Below are positions 1 through 10,509 of a DNA stretch of 64,000 bases, one piece after another (within the stretch, counting starts at the first letter, position 1; each line of letters begins with the position of its first letter). The notes beneath the pieces are model-generated. The model searched no databases. It was not told the DNA's origin and saw nothing but the letters and a program-made list of their open reading frames with translations. The stretch lies in the NCBI RefSeq assembly GCF_001447385.1, contig NZ_LLWQ01000193.1, positions 274,972 through 338,971 of the forward strand, written 5' to 3'. The translations under genes were made by a program, and so were the position numbers. This DNA comes from Paracoccus sp. MKU1 (lineage in GTDB: Bacteria > Pseudomonadota > Alphaproteobacteria > Rhodobacterales > Rhodobacteraceae).

Positions 1-772
1 ACTGCCAGTAAGCCGGCAGGCCGATCCAGTAGTAATGGTGGCCGGTGCCCAGGATGCCCGAGAACAGCGCCGTGGCGACGATGACGTAGAGCCATTTCTC
101 GACCACCTCGCGGTCCACGCCGGTCAGCTTGAGCATCAGGAAGGCGAGGATGGCGGCCATGATCAGCTCCCACACGCCCTCGACCCACAGGTGGATCACC
201 CACCACCAGTATTGCTTGTCCAGCACCAGGTTCGCCGGGTTGTAGAAGGCGAACAGCCACAGCAGCACCAAGCCCCACAGGCCCATCAGCAGCACGTTGG
301 TGACCGCCGTGCGCCGGCCCTTCAGCGCGGTCATGCTGACGTTGTACATGAAGATCACCGCGGCGACGGCGATGCCGACCTTGACCCATTTCGGCTGTTC
401 CAGGAACTCGCGCCCCTCCTTGCCCAAAAGCCAATGGCCGTGGAACAGGTCGAACAGATAGGTCACGACCACGCCCGCCGTGCCGAGCACGAAGATGCCC
501 AGCTGGATCCAGGCCAGCAGCGGCGAATGGATCTCGCGCTCGGCCTCCTCGGGCAGGATGTAATAGGTGGCGCCGAAAAAGCCCAAAAGCAGCCAGACGA
601 CCAGGCTGTTGGTGTGCAGCATCCGGGCGATGTTGAAGGGCAAGAGCTCGGACAGGAAGTTCGGGCTGACATAGATCCAGCCCATGATCAGGCCGAGCGT
701 GACCTGCACGGCGAAAAGCACCATGGCCACCAGGAAATAGGCATAGGCGATGCGTTGCGAATGGTATCTCAT
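1..772 (-). CDS. norB: Nitric oxide reductase subunit B (partial, C-terminus beyond window)
   Basis: The first 257 residues of the catalytic cytochrome b subunit of NO reductase, an inner-membrane haem-copper-oxidase relative that reduces 2 NO to N2O. Visible ligands are His53 (low-spin haem b) in MLHTNSLVVW, His194 and Glu198 in HLWVEGVWE, and the His245-His246 pair of the non-haem iron site. Several hydrophobic helices alternate with loops. The ATG at 772 follows a GGGGGA ribosome site and lies 13 bases past the norC stop, so the two are co-transcribed. The rest of the gene, and probably norQDEF, lie to the left of the window. Full-length homologues are about 460 residues. Confidence 0.97.
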   Translation of the reverse strand, partial: MRYHSQRIAYAYFLVAMVLFAVQVTLGLIMGWIYVSPNFLSELLPFNIARMLHTNSLVVWLLLGFFGATYYILPEEAEREIHSPLLAWIQLGIFVLGTAGVVVTYLFDLFHGHWLLGKEGREFLEQPKWVKVGIAVAAVIFMYNVSMTALKGRRTAVTNVLLMGLWGLVLLWLFAFYNPANLVLDKQYWWWVIHLWVEGVWELIMAAILAFLMLKLTGVDREVVEKWLYVIVATALFSGILGTGHHYYWIGLPAYWQ

Positions 773-785
773 CTGTGTTTCCCCC

Positions 786-1238
786 TCAGCCCGCGTCGTT
801 CGGCGGCCAGTTCTGGGTGTTGATCGTGCCCGTCCACAGCAGGAAGTCGCTCAGCGCCCGGAACTCCTCGTCCGTCAGTTCGAAGCGGGGCATCTGGCGG
901 CGGCCCTCGATGCCGGTGGGCATGGATTCCATCCAGCCCTTTAGCGTCTCGACGGCGGTTTCGGGATCGTCCTGCACGCCCCAGCGCTTCATGACATTGC
1001 CAAGCTCGGGGGCGAAATAGGCACCCTCGCCCAGAAGCGTGTGGCAGTCGATGCAGGCGTTGCGTTCCCAGATATGCTTGCCCTCGACGACCGAGGGGGT
1101 GAGCTGGCTTTCGTCCACGGCCTTGGTGCGGGCGTAGATATGGCTGTGCACGGTCAACGCGCCAAAGATCAGAATGAAGAATATGGACCCGCCGTAGAAG
1201 ACGTTCCGGGCCATGTTCTTGGTCATGATGTCGCTCAT
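786..1238 (-). CDS. norC: Nitric oxide reductase subunit C, cytochrome c
   Basis: 150 residues, the family length. One N-terminal membrane anchor (about residues 13-33) is followed by a periplasmic cytochrome c domain. The haem site is CIDCH (Cys62, Cys65, His66), with a likely axial Met116 in GRRQMPRF. It passes electrons from soluble cytochrome c or pseudoazurin to NorB. The start at 1238 is preceded by GGGGA. A second in-frame ATG four codons on (MTKNMAR) is possible. An NNR/FNR-type box lies about 70 bp upstream. First gene of the nor operon. Confidence 0.97.
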   Translation of the reverse strand: MSDIMTKNMARNVFYGGSIFFILIFGALTVHSHIYARTKAVDESQLTPSVVEGKHIWERNACIDCHTLLGEGAYFAPELGNVMKRWGVQDDPETAVETLKGWMESMPTGIEGRRQMPRFELTDEEFRALSDFLLWTGTINTQNWPPNDAG

Positions 1239-1302
1239 GACGCGGGTCCCCTATCTGTTATTTCCGATAAGACCTCACTGTCCGGCAAGCGCGAGTCGCT
1301 CA

Positions 1303-1316
1303 TTGATGAAAGTCAA
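1303..1316 (-). promoter_or_regulatory. NNR/FNR-type box of the nor promoter
   Basis: The palindrome TTGATGAAAGTCAA (TTGAT-N4-GTCAA) matches the CRP/FNR-family half-site pattern used by NNR, the NO-responsive activator of denitrification in Paracoccus. It sits about 65-78 bp before the norC start, in the gap between nirX and norC, partly at the edge of the nirX stop. Regulation by NNR is inferred from the motif and from known Paracoccus biology. Confidence 0.8.
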
Positions 1317-2227
1317 GCGAAGCAAAAGCGGGGCATTTTGTCCGGGAACTCCGCGTCCTGCGCGGCGATCGCCAGCTCGATCCGGCAGCCCGGCAGGCGT
1401 GCCAGCGCGGCGCAGGCGGTCTTGGGCGGCATCAGGCAAAGTGCGGTCGAAAGCCCGTCCGCCAGCGCCGCGCTGTCCGCGCTGACCGAGACCGTGTCCC
1501 AGAGCGGCGCCCCGCCGCCCGGCGCCAGGATATGCGGCAGGCTGCGCGGGCCGATCAGCGTGCCGCCGGGCGAGGAAGTCGCCAGCGCCCGGTCGGCCAG
1601 CCGGATGCGGCGATGCTCGCGCCCCGCGGCATCGGCCAAGCCCACGGGCCAGTCCCGCCGCCCCAAGACCCGGATCTCGCCCGCATCGATCAGCAACTCG
1701 GCCAGGTCGTGGCGCGCGGCGGCGGCGGCCAGTTGGTCGGCAGCCCAGCCCTGCGCGAGACCGTTGAAAGTCAGCGCCATGCCGGGACGGGTCAGCCGGA
1801 CCTCGGCCCGCGACCAGGCGACCGCATCCCAGCCGGTCAGGGCGCGGGCCGCGGCCTCGTCCTCGCCCCGCGCCCGCGCCAGCCACAGCGGCTGCACGGT
1901 CGGGTCGAAGGCGCCGCCGGTGGCACGGTGCAGCCGATCGGACAGGGCCAGCAGCTCGACCATGCCACCGGCGGGAACGCGCAGCCGCCCGGTGCGGTTC
2001 AGCCGCGCCAGATCCGAATCGCGATGCAGCGAGAACAGGCTTTCGACATGGGCCAGCAGCCGCGCCGCCTCGGCGAAGAAGCCGCGCGCCTGCGCCGGGC
2101 TCGCGCCATGCAGCCGCAGGGTGACATCGGCCCCCATGGCGCGGCCGCGCCATTCCTCGGGCGCGGCCTTCGTCATGCCGGGCAGCGCGGCGCAGGCGGT
2201 CAGCAGCAGGAAGCGGCGGCGGTTCAT
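1313..2227 (-). CDS. nirX: NirX, ApbE-family FAD:protein FMN transferase
   Basis: 304 residues, homologous to NosX/ApbE flavin transferases that attach FMN covalently to a Thr of partner flavoproteins. The N-terminus MNRRRFLLLTACAALPG is a twin-arginine-like export signal, placing it in the periplasm. ApbE-like blocks include the region around residues 90-110 (GGAFDPTVQPLW), AGEIRVLG and TVSVSADSAALADGLSTAL. It overlaps the nirI stop by four bases (ATGA), so it is co-translated with nirI, its likely substrate (NirI has an FMN-binding domain). That pairing is inferred from NosR/NosX. Confidence 0.92.
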   Translation of the reverse strand: MNRRRFLLLTACAALPGMTKAAPEEWRGRAMGADVTLRLHGASPAQARGFFAEAARLLAHVESLFSLHRDSDLARLNRTGRLRVPAGGMVELLALSDRLHRATGGAFDPTVQPLWLARARGEDEAAARALTGWDAVAWSRAEVRLTRPGMALTFNGLAQGWAADQLAAAAARHDLAELLIDAGEIRVLGRRDWPVGLADAAGREHRRIRLADRALATSSPGGTLIGPRSLPHILAPGGGAPLWDTVSVSADSAALADGLSTALCLMPPKTACAALARLPGCRIELAIAAQDAEFPDKMPRFCFA

Positions 2228-4269
2228 GGCGCATCTCCGGTCGGGGCGGCGCTGCGGGCGCGGCGCTTCAGCACCGGGCAGGTGCCGGGGTCGTTCATCA
2301 CCACCTGGCAGCGCAGGCAGAGCACGCATTCGTTGGGATTGATCCGGCCCAGCGGGTCGATGGCGCCGACGGTGCATTTCGTCTCGCACAGCCGGCATTC
2401 GCGGCCGCATTGCGGGCGGCGGCGCAACCAGTCGAAGATCTTCAGCTTGGCCGGGATCGCCAGCCCCGCCCCCAAGGGGCAAAGGTAACGGCAATAGAAC
2501 CGCTCGATGAACAGCCCGCCCGCCAGCACCGCCAGCGCAAACAGCACGAAGGGCCAGGCGCGCAGGAAGCGCATCGAGATCACGGTCTTGAACGGCTCGA
2601 CCTCGGCCAAGATCAGCGCCTGCTCCATGCTGTAGAAGCTGAGCGCGACGATGGCGACGAACAGCGTGTATTTGATCACCCAAAGCCGCTCGTGCAGGGC
2701 CTGCGGCACGGCGATTTGCCGCACCCCCAGCCGCTGCGCGGCGGCATTGGTCAGCTCTTGCAGCGCGCCAAAGGGGCACAGCCAGCCGCAGAACACGCCG
2801 CGGCCCCAGAACAGCAGCCCCAGCGCCACGGCGGACCAGATCAGGAAGATGATCGGCTCGATCAGGAAGGTTTCCCAGCGAAAGCCGGACAGCAGCGCGT
2901 TCAGGAAGGCCACCACCTGCACCACCGAAAGCTGGCCGTTCAGCCCCCAGCCCAGCACGAAAAGCGTCGTGGCCAGAAAGCCCAGCCGCACCCGCCGCCA
3001 CAGCATCGGCCGGCGCACCAGCGCCTCTTGCCCGAACAGGATCAGCGCCAGCACGAACAGCATGGCCGCGACCACGGCGATGCCGGGGATCTTCTTCAGC
3101 CAGAACTCCTGCCACAGCGGCACGACGGGGGCCTCGGCGACGGCATAGGCCGCGGGCAGGCGGATGGTGGCGCGGATGGGCAGCGCGGCCTCGCCCCCCG
3201 CCGCCAGCGGCCGGGTTGCGGTCACCACCAGATCAAAGGGCCGGCTGGGGTCGATGCCGCCGGCGGCGGGGTCGATGTTCAGCCGGAACAGGCTGATTTC
3301 CTTGAAGGCCGGCGCGTCGGGCAGGGCGAGTGTCTCGACCATGACGAAATCGCCGTCGTCCGGTTCGATCCGCAGCGCGCCCTGTTCGAAACCGATGCGC
3401 TCGAACCGGCCCGAGCGGCGCCATTCCGTGCCGCGCGGGCTGTAGAGGCCGCGCGACAGCACCGCGACCAGCGCCTGACCGGGTTGCAGCGCGCCCGCGG
3501 CGGCGGTGAATGCCTGCGCGCCCAGCAGGTTGCGGCCGACGGTCGGCGGATCGATCAGCCCGGCATAGAGGTCCAGGAACGGCGCGTCCGAGGGCTCGAC
3601 CGGCACCTTGGCGCCGGCAAAGGCGCGCGACGCCTCGGCCATCGAGACCGAGGCGTGGCCGAATGCCCCCTCGGCCAGCAGTTCGGCCCAGGTGGCGGGG
3701 CGGTAGCCGACGCGATCGATGCCGCCGCCGCCCAGCCCCTGCGCCTGCGCCAGCACCCGGGCGCTGCGCAGGATGCCGTCGCGGATCACCCCGGTCGAGA
3801 CCGTGGCGCGCGAGATCACGTCGGGCAGCGCTTGGCCCTGTGCTTCACCCTGCGACAGATCGACGCCCCGGAACCCGTCCACATAGGCGGCGATATGCGC
3901 CTCGGAAATGCCTAGGCTCAGCACCGGCTCGGTCTGGCGCACCAGCCTGGCGCCGGCGATGACCCCCTGCGGCGTGACGGCGACCAGCACGTCTAGCGGC
4001 TTGCCGGAATAGCCGGCGGTCGCCGCGATCTCCCAGGTCGAGCCGACCATGCCCAGCGCCCGGCCGTCGCGGCTGACGCTCCAGCCCGGCACCGGGGCTT
4101 CGCGGCGGTCCAGCATCACCGGCCCATCGGCGCCGAACAGCGCCTGCGCCAGCGCCGCATCGGGGGCGGCCGGCGGCTCGGGCCGCGCCGGCAGGGCCAG
4201 CAGAATCAGCGCCAGCAACGCCAGCACCAGGCGGCAGGGTGCAAGAGGGAGCTTTCCGGGCATTGCCAT
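2224..4269 (-). CDS. nirI: NirI, NosR-family membrane flavo-iron-sulfur protein
   Basis: About 681 residues. Signal peptide, then a periplasmic FMN-binding domain (roughly residues 80-190, with ATVSTGV as a candidate flavinylation site). Next are about six membrane helices carrying CGWLCPFGALQ and CRYLCPLGAG, and a C-terminal ferredoxin module (CGRECRLCETKC, CVLCLRC). In P. denitrificans NirI is needed for nir expression. I chose the ATG at 4269 because it opens a clean signal peptide; ATG 4263 also fits. A longer TTG reading from 4326 would begin inside the NNR box and is rejected. Divergent from nirS. Confidence 0.93.
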   Translation of the reverse strand: MAMPGKLPLAPCRLVLALLALILLALPARPEPPAAPDAALAQALFGADGPVMLDRREAPVPGWSVSRDGRALGMVGSTWEIAATAGYSGKPLDVLVAVTPQGVIAGARLVRQTEPVLSLGISEAHIAAYVDGFRGVDLSQGEAQGQALPDVISRATVSTGVIRDGILRSARVLAQAQGLGGGGIDRVGYRPATWAELLAEGAFGHASVSMAEASRAFAGAKVPVEPSDAPFLDLYAGLIDPPTVGRNLLGAQAFTAAAGALQPGQALVAVLSRGLYSPRGTEWRRSGRFERIGFEQGALRIEPDDGDFVMVETLALPDAPAFKEISLFRLNIDPAAGGIDPSRPFDLVVTATRPLAAGGEAALPIRATIRLPAAYAVAEAPVVPLWQEFWLKKIPGIAVVAAMLFVLALILFGQEALVRRPMLWRRVRLGFLATTLFVLGWGLNGQLSVVQVVAFLNALLSGFRWETFLIEPIIFLIWSAVALGLLFWGRGVFCGWLCPFGALQELTNAAAQRLGVRQIAVPQALHERLWVIKYTLFVAIVALSFYSMEQALILAEVEPFKTVISMRFLRAWPFVLFALAVLAGGLFIERFYCRYLCPLGAGLAIPAKLKIFDWLRRRPQCGRECRLCETKCTVGAIDPLGRINPNECVLCLRCQVVMNDPGTCPVLKRRARSAAPTGDAP

Positions 4270-4319
4270 CCGCGTCCGAAGGTTTGTCCCGCTGATCGCG
4301 CAAATGCCGCACCCCGACC

Positions 4320-4333
4320 TTAACAAAGGTCAA
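4320..4333. promoter_or_regulatory. NNR/FNR-type box shared by nirI and nirS
   Basis: TTAACAAAGGTCAA, read from either strand as TTGAC-N4-GTTAA or its complement, is an imperfect FNR/NNR palindrome. It lies 51-64 bp before the nirI start and 64-77 bp before the nirS start, so a single box may serve both divergent promoters. The function is inferred from motif, position and the known NNR control of nir genes in Paracoccus. Confidence 0.75.
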
Positions 4334-4387
4334 AGCCTCACGCGCGGATTGCGATCAGGAACGGCGTGAACGCGCGCCAGCAAATAG

Positions 4388-6187
<1,800 letters not shown>

Positions 6188-6201
6188 GCGGTCACAACCC
6201 A

Positions 6202-6225
6202 GGCGGGGGCGTTCGCGCCCCCGCC
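6202..6225 (+). other. Strong UUCG hairpin between nirS and nirE
   Basis: A perfect 10-bp GC stem, GGCGGGGGCG paired with CGCCCCCGCC, closed by a UUCG tetraloop. It lies in the 65-bp gap after nirS. No U-tract follows, so it is not a classical terminator. The likely roles are partial attenuation or 3' protection of nirS mRNA, giving more reductase than haem-biosynthesis enzymes. The role is inferred. Confidence 0.75.
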
Positions 6226-6252
6226 CCGGCAGTATTTCAATGGGGGTTCGAC

Positions 6253-7116
6253 ATGGCCGGCAAGACGGTGACAAACGGGGCCGCGCAAGGAAAGGCCGCG
6301 CGCAGCGGCGTGGACGGCGCGGCGCGGGGCAAGGCTGGGATGGGCAGGGTCGATCTGATCGGCGCCGGTCCGGGCGACCCGGAATTGCTGACGCTGCGGG
6401 CCCTGCGGCTTTTGCAGCAGGCGGATGTGGTGGTGCATGACCGGCTGGTCTCGGACGAGGTGATGGCCTGCGTCCCCGCCCATGTCCGGCGCATCCCGGT
6501 GGGCAAGGCGGCGGGCTTCCATCCCGTGCCGCAGGATGAGATCAACGCCCTGCTGGTCGAACTGGGCCTCGCCGGCCTGACCGTGGCGCGGCTCAAGGGC
6601 GGCGATCCGACCATTTTCGGCCGCGGCGGCGAGGAGTTCGAGGCCGTGACCCGCGCCGGCATCCCCTGCGACTATGTGCCCGGCATCACCGCGGCACAGG
6701 GGGCGGCCACCTCGGCCCGCTTTCCGCTGACGCATCGCGGGCTGGCGACCGGGCTGCGCCATGTCACCGGCCACCGGGCGCGGGACGCGGCGCTGGACCT
6801 CGACTGGGCCTCGCTGGCCGATCCGCAGACCACGCTGGCCGTCTATATGGGCGCGGCGAACATGGCCGAGATCGCGGCCCAGCTGATCCGCCACGGCATG
6901 CCGGCCGACCTGCCGGTGCTGGCCGTGTCGCAGGCCAGCACCCCGCAAGAGCAGCGGCTGCACGCGACGCTTCAGGACATCGCCGCGCTGCTGGCGCGCA
7001 AGCCGCTGCCGGCGCCGGTGCTGTTCATCGTCGGCCATGTCGCGGCGCTGGCCGAGGATGGCGCCCTGCCCCAGGGGCTCTGCCACCCGGAATGGCGGCT
7101 GGTGGCGCATGGCTAG
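6253..7116 (+). CDS. nirE: Uroporphyrinogen-III C-methyltransferase (NirE)
   Basis: 287 residues. The SAM-dependent enzyme methylates uroporphyrinogen III at C2 and C7 to precorrin-2, the first step of haem d1 synthesis. Motifs are GAGPGDPELLTLRA near the N-terminus, VARLKGGDP, and GITAAQGAA. The ATG at 6253 follows GGGGG. A 30-residue N-terminal extension rich in Gly/Ala/Lys precedes the catalytic fold, as in P. denitrificans NirE. Its end overlaps nirC by eight bases. No separate cobA is seen in this window, so it could also feed cobalamin synthesis. Confidence 0.95.
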   Translation: MAGKTVTNGAAQGKAARSGVDGAARGKAGMGRVDLIGAGPGDPELLTLRALRLLQQADVVVHDRLVSDEVMACVPAHVRRIPVGKAAGFHPVPQDEINALLVELGLAGLTVARLKGGDPTIFGRGGEEFEAVTRAGIPCDYVPGITAAQGAATSARFPLTHRGLATGLRHVTGHRARDAALDLDWASLADPQTTLAVYMGAANMAEIAAQLIRHGMPADLPVLAVSQASTPQEQRLHATLQDIAALLARKPLPAPVLFIVGHVAALAEDGALPQGLCHPEWRLVAHG

Positions 7117-7420
7117 GCTGGCGTTCCTGCTGGTGCTGCTGGCCGGGACCGCGGTGGCGGGCCCGCCCGACGCCGCGCGGCAGGACCAGTTGCGCCACAT
7201 GGTGCGCCAGGATTGCGGTTCCTGTCACGGCTTGCGGCTGACCGGCGGGCTGGGCCGGCCGATCACCGCCGGGGCGCTGGCCGGGCGCGACGTCGAGGAT
7301 CTGAGCGGCGTGATCCTGGACGGCATGCCCGGCACCGCCATGCCCGGCTGGCGCCCGCTGCTGACCGAGGACGAGGCGCGCTGGATCGCCGATTACCTTC
7401 TGAAGACGGAGACGGAATGA
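7109..7420 (+). CDS. nirC: NirC, small periplasmic cytochrome c
   Basis: 103 residues. Signal peptide (about 1-18) then a short monohaem cytochrome c with CGSCH (Cys36, Cys39, His40) and a Met in GMPGTAMPGW as likely sixth ligand. In haem d1 operons NirC is an electron donor to NirS or takes part in NirS maturation. The start at 7109 overlaps the nirE end, and its stop overlaps the start of nirF. Confidence 0.93.
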   Translation: MARLAFLLVLLAGTAVAGPPDAARQDQLRHMVRQDCGSCHGLRLTGGLGRPITAGALAGRDVEDLSGVILDGMPGTAMPGWRPLLTEDEARWIADYLLKTETE

Positions 7421-8571
7421 TGTTCAAGGCAACTCTCGCCGCCCTCCTGCTGATCGCCAGCCCGGCGCTGGCCGACGAATTGCGCGGCACCGGCGATCTG
7501 GGCCTGATCGTCGAGCGCGAGGCGGGCTCGCTGCTGGTCGTGGATCGCAGCGAACGCGCCGCCATCGGCCGGATCGAGGGCTTGGGCGACCTGTCCCATG
7601 CCAGCCTGGTCTATTCCCCCGACGAGCGTTTCGCCTATGTCTTCGGCCGCGACGGCGGCTTGACCAAGGTGGACATCCTGACCCGTCAGGTGGTCCGCCG
7701 CGTGGTGCAGGCCGGCAATTCCATCGGCGGCGCCATCTCGGACGACGGCCGGCTGGTCGCGGTGGCGAATTACGAGCCGGGCGGCGTCAAGGTCTTCGAC
7801 GCCGAAACGCTGGAACTGGTGGCGGACGTGCCGATGGGATCGAAGACCGTGGGCATCGCCGATGCGCCGGGCTCGCGCTTCGTCGTCGCGACCTGGGACA
7901 CGGGCGAGGTCTGGATCCTCGACCATTCCACCGATGCCGCGCAGCCGGCGGTCACCAAGCTGGAGGGCATCGGCGCCAATCCCTATGACGCGCTGCTGAC
8001 CGGCGACGGGCGGCACTATATCGTCGGGCTGTTCGGCGAAAAGGGGCTGACGCAGGTCGATCTGTGGCAGGACCCGCCCAAGGTCACGCGCTTCCTGCCC
8101 GATTACGGCAAGGACCAGCCCGACCTGCCGGTCTACAAGATGCCGCATCTGCAAGGCTGGACGCTGGCCGACGGGGTCTTTGCCCTGCCCGCCGTGGGGC
8201 TGCACCAACTGCTTTGGGTCGATGCCGACGGGCTGGCGGAGATCGCCCGCACCGACCTGGCCGGCCAGCCGGTCTTTGCGCTGGCCCGCCCCGACAAGCG
8301 CGAGGTCTGGGTGAATTTCGCCCCGCCCGACAACGACAAGCTGCAAGTGGTCGATGTGCTGAGCCATGAGGTCATCGACACCCTGGCCCCCGGCAAGGGC
8401 GTCCTGCACATGGAATTCGCCCCGCGCGGGCGCGAGGTCTGGCTGTCGGTCCGCGACGAGAACCGGGTCGAGATCCGCGACACCCGCACCCGCGAGGTGC
8501 TGGGCGAGATCGAGGCCCGCGCGCCCTCGGGCATCTTCTTCACCGACCGCGCACATCGGACGGGGCTGTGA
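7417..8571 (+). CDS. nirF: NirF, periplasmic haem d1 biosynthesis protein
   Basis: 384 residues. Signal peptide (MMFKATLAALLLIASPALA) then a propeller fold related to the d1 domain of NirS, without a haem c site. It is required for late haem d1 synthesis. GLGDLSHASLVYSPD carries the conserved His implicated in P. pantotrophus NirF. Two adjacent ATGs (7417, 7420) overlap the nirC stop; either may start the protein. Its end meets the nirDL start. Confidence 0.94.
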   Translation: MMFKATLAALLLIASPALADELRGTGDLGLIVEREAGSLLVVDRSERAAIGRIEGLGDLSHASLVYSPDERFAYVFGRDGGLTKVDILTRQVVRRVVQAGNSIGGAISDDGRLVAVANYEPGGVKVFDAETLELVADVPMGSKTVGIADAPGSRFVVATWDTGEVWILDHSTDAAQPAVTKLEGIGANPYDALLTGDGRHYIVGLFGEKGLTQVDLWQDPPKVTRFLPDYGKDQPDLPVYKMPHLQGWTLADGVFALPAVGLHQLLWVDADGLAEIARTDLAGQPVFALARPDKREVWVNFAPPDNDKLQVVDVLSHEVIDTLAPGKGVLHMEFAPRGREVWLSVRDENRVEIRDTRTREVLGEIEARAPSGIFFTDRAHRTGL

Positions 8572-8573
8572 CC

Positions 8574-9548
8574 ATGGACGATCTGGACCTGCGCCTGCTC
8601 GACGGTTTCCAACGCGACCTGCCGCTGGAGCCTCGGCCCTTCGCCGCCATCGCCCAACGCCTCGGCACCGGAGAGGCCGAGGTGATCGCCCGTCTGTCCC
8701 GGCTGCGCGACGAGGGGGTCGTCGCCCGCATCGGCGCCACCTGCCGGCCGAACACCGCCGGCGCCTCGACCCTGGCCGCGCTGCGGGTGCCCGCCCGGCG
8801 CATCGACGAGGTCGCGGCGCTGGTCGGGGCCGAGCCGGGCGTCAATCATGCCTATCTGCGCGAGGGCAGCGACTGGAACCTGTGGTTCGTCGCCACCGCT
8901 CCCGATACCGAGGCGCTGGATGACAGCCTGGCCCGGATCGAGCTGGCGACCCGGCTGGTGCCCCTGTCCCTGCCGCTGGTGCGGGCCTTCAACATCGACC
9001 TGGGCTTTCCGCTGATCGGCCCACGCCGCGCCATGGCGCTGGACCGGCCCGCCGATCTGGACGCCCTGCGCCCGCGCGACCGCGCGCTGATGCAGGCGCT
9101 TTCGACCGGGCTGGCGCTGGTCCCGCGCCCCTTCGTCGCACTGGGGCAGGCGCTGCACCGCAGCGAGGCCGAGGTGATCTCGCGCATCCGCGCGCTGGCC
9201 GAGGCGCGCATCCTGACCCGGGTCGGCGTGATCGTGAAGCACCGCGCGCTTGGCTGGACCCAGAATGCCATGGTGGTCTGGCGGCTGCCCGAAACCGCTG
9301 TCGAGATCGCCGGCACCGCGCTGGCTGGGGTTCCCGGCGTGACGCTGTGCTATCAGCGCCGCACCGTGCCGGGACTGTGGAACTGGCCGCTGTTCTGCAT
9401 GATCCACGCCCGTTCCCGCGCCGAGGCGATGGAGGTGCTGGCCGAGGCCCGCGCCCTGCCAGAGCTGAAAGACGTGCCGCATCGCATCCTGTTCTCGACC
9501 CGCTGCTTTCGCCAGCGGGGCGCCATCATCGCCGAGGTCGCCGCATGA
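8574..9548 (+). CDS. nirD: NirDL, fused sirohaem decarboxylase subunits D and L
   Basis: About 324 residues, twice the size of NirG or NirH. Two Lrp/AsnC-like halves (about 1-155 and 160-324) correspond to NirD and NirL, each with a winged-helix N-part (EVIARLSRLRDEGVVARIG and EVISRIRALAEARILTRVG). With NirG and NirH it decarboxylates sirohaem to didecarboxysirohaem. The D-L fusion is typical of Paracoccus. I chose ATG 8574 with GGACGGGG eight bases upstream; GTG 8568, overlapping the nirF stop as GTGA, is the alternative. Confidence 0.94.
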   Translation: MDDLDLRLLDGFQRDLPLEPRPFAAIAQRLGTGEAEVIARLSRLRDEGVVARIGATCRPNTAGASTLAALRVPARRIDEVAALVGAEPGVNHAYLREGSDWNLWFVATAPDTEALDDSLARIELATRLVPLSLPLVRAFNIDLGFPLIGPRRAMALDRPADLDALRPRDRALMQALSTGLALVPRPFVALGQALHRSEAEVISRIRALAEARILTRVGVIVKHRALGWTQNAMVVWRLPETAVEIAGTALAGVPGVTLCYQRRTVPGLWNWPLFCMIHARSRAEAMEVLAEARALPELKDVPHRILFSTRCFRQRGAIIAEVAA

Positions 9549-10018
9549 GACGCCACACCCTGCCGCCCGAGGCGCTGGATGACACCGACCGCGCCATCCT
9601 GAACCGCCTGCAAGAAGCGTTTCCGCTGAGCCCCCGCCCTTTCGACGATGCCGGCGCGGCGCTTGGCCTCAGCGGCGCCGAACTGATCCAGCGGATCGAG
9701 CGGCTGCAAGAGATCGGCGCCATCACCCGCTTCGGTCCCTTCTACGACGCCGCGGCGATGGGCGGGGCCTTCTGCCTTTGCGCATTGTCCGCGCCCGAGG
9801 CGGATTTCGACCGCATCGCCGCGCTGGTGAACGCCCATCCCGAAGTGGCGCATAACTATGCCCGCGACCATGCGCTGAACATGTGGTTCGTGCTGGCCAC
9901 CGCCACGCCCGAGGGCATCGCCAAGACCGCCGGGCGCATCGAGGCCGAGACCGGGCTGACCGTCTGGCGCTTTCCCAAGCTGCGGGAGTTCTTCATCGGC
10001 TTTCGGGTGGCGGCATGA
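9545..10018 (+). CDS. nirG: NirG, sirohaem decarboxylase subunit
   Basis: 157 residues, Lrp/AsnC-like. The N-terminal helix-turn-helix-like region (about 12-60) is followed by an alpha/beta domain containing HNYARDHALNMWFVLAT, the pattern shared by the family. Works with NirDL and NirH in the sirohaem decarboxylase complex. Coupled to both neighbours by ATGA overlaps. Confidence 0.93.
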   Translation: MRRHTLPPEALDDTDRAILNRLQEAFPLSPRPFDDAGAALGLSGAELIQRIERLQEIGAITRFGPFYDAAAMGGAFCLCALSAPEADFDRIAALVNAHPEVAHNYARDHALNMWFVLATATPEGIAKTAGRIEAETGLTVWRFPKLREFFIGFRVAA

Positions 10019-10497
10019 CGGTCCTGGACGATACCGACCGCCGGCTGATCGCCGCCACGCAGGCTGGCCTGCCGCTGGTCGAGGCGCCCTATGCCCGGAT
10101 CGCCGCCGATCTGGGCCTGACCGAGACGCAGGTCATCACCCGGCTGTCGATCCTGCATGCGCGCGGCGTGATCCGCCGCATCGCCATCGCGCCCAATCAT
10201 TACGCGCTGGGAATGACCGCGAACGGCATGAGCGTCTGGGACGTGGACGACGCGCGGGCGGAAGCCCTGGGCGAAAGGATCGGCGCGCTGGATTTCGTGA
10301 CGCATTGCTACCTGCGGCCGCGCGCGCCGGTCTGGCGCTACAACCTCTTCGCCATGCTGCACGGCCAGAGCCGCGCCGAGGTCGAGGACAAGCGCGCCCA
10401 GGTCCGCGCCCTGCTGGGCACCGCCTGCCGGGGCGACGACATCCTCTATTCCACCCGGATCCTGAAAAAGACCGGCCTGCGCCTGAAGGACGGCTAA
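10015..10497 (+). CDS. nirH: NirH, sirohaem decarboxylase subunit
   Basis: 160 residues, Lrp/AsnC-like and paralogous to NirG and to each half of NirDL. Shared blocks are ETQVITRLSILHARGVIRRI and the aromatic VWRYNLFAMLHG segment. The start overlaps the nirG stop (ATGA). Completes the D-L-G-H decarboxylase set. Confidence 0.93.
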   Translation: MTVLDDTDRRLIAATQAGLPLVEAPYARIAADLGLTETQVITRLSILHARGVIRRIAIAPNHYALGMTANGMSVWDVDDARAEALGERIGALDFVTHCYLRPRAPVWRYNLFAMLHGQSRAEVEDKRAQVRALLGTACRGDDILYSTRILKKTGLRLKDG

Positions 10498-10509
10498 GAA
10501 AGGCAAACC

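Noticed and set aside
4270..4326. Longer NirI start (TTG 4326)
   Set aside because: It would start within the NNR box and place 19 residues before a good signal peptide.
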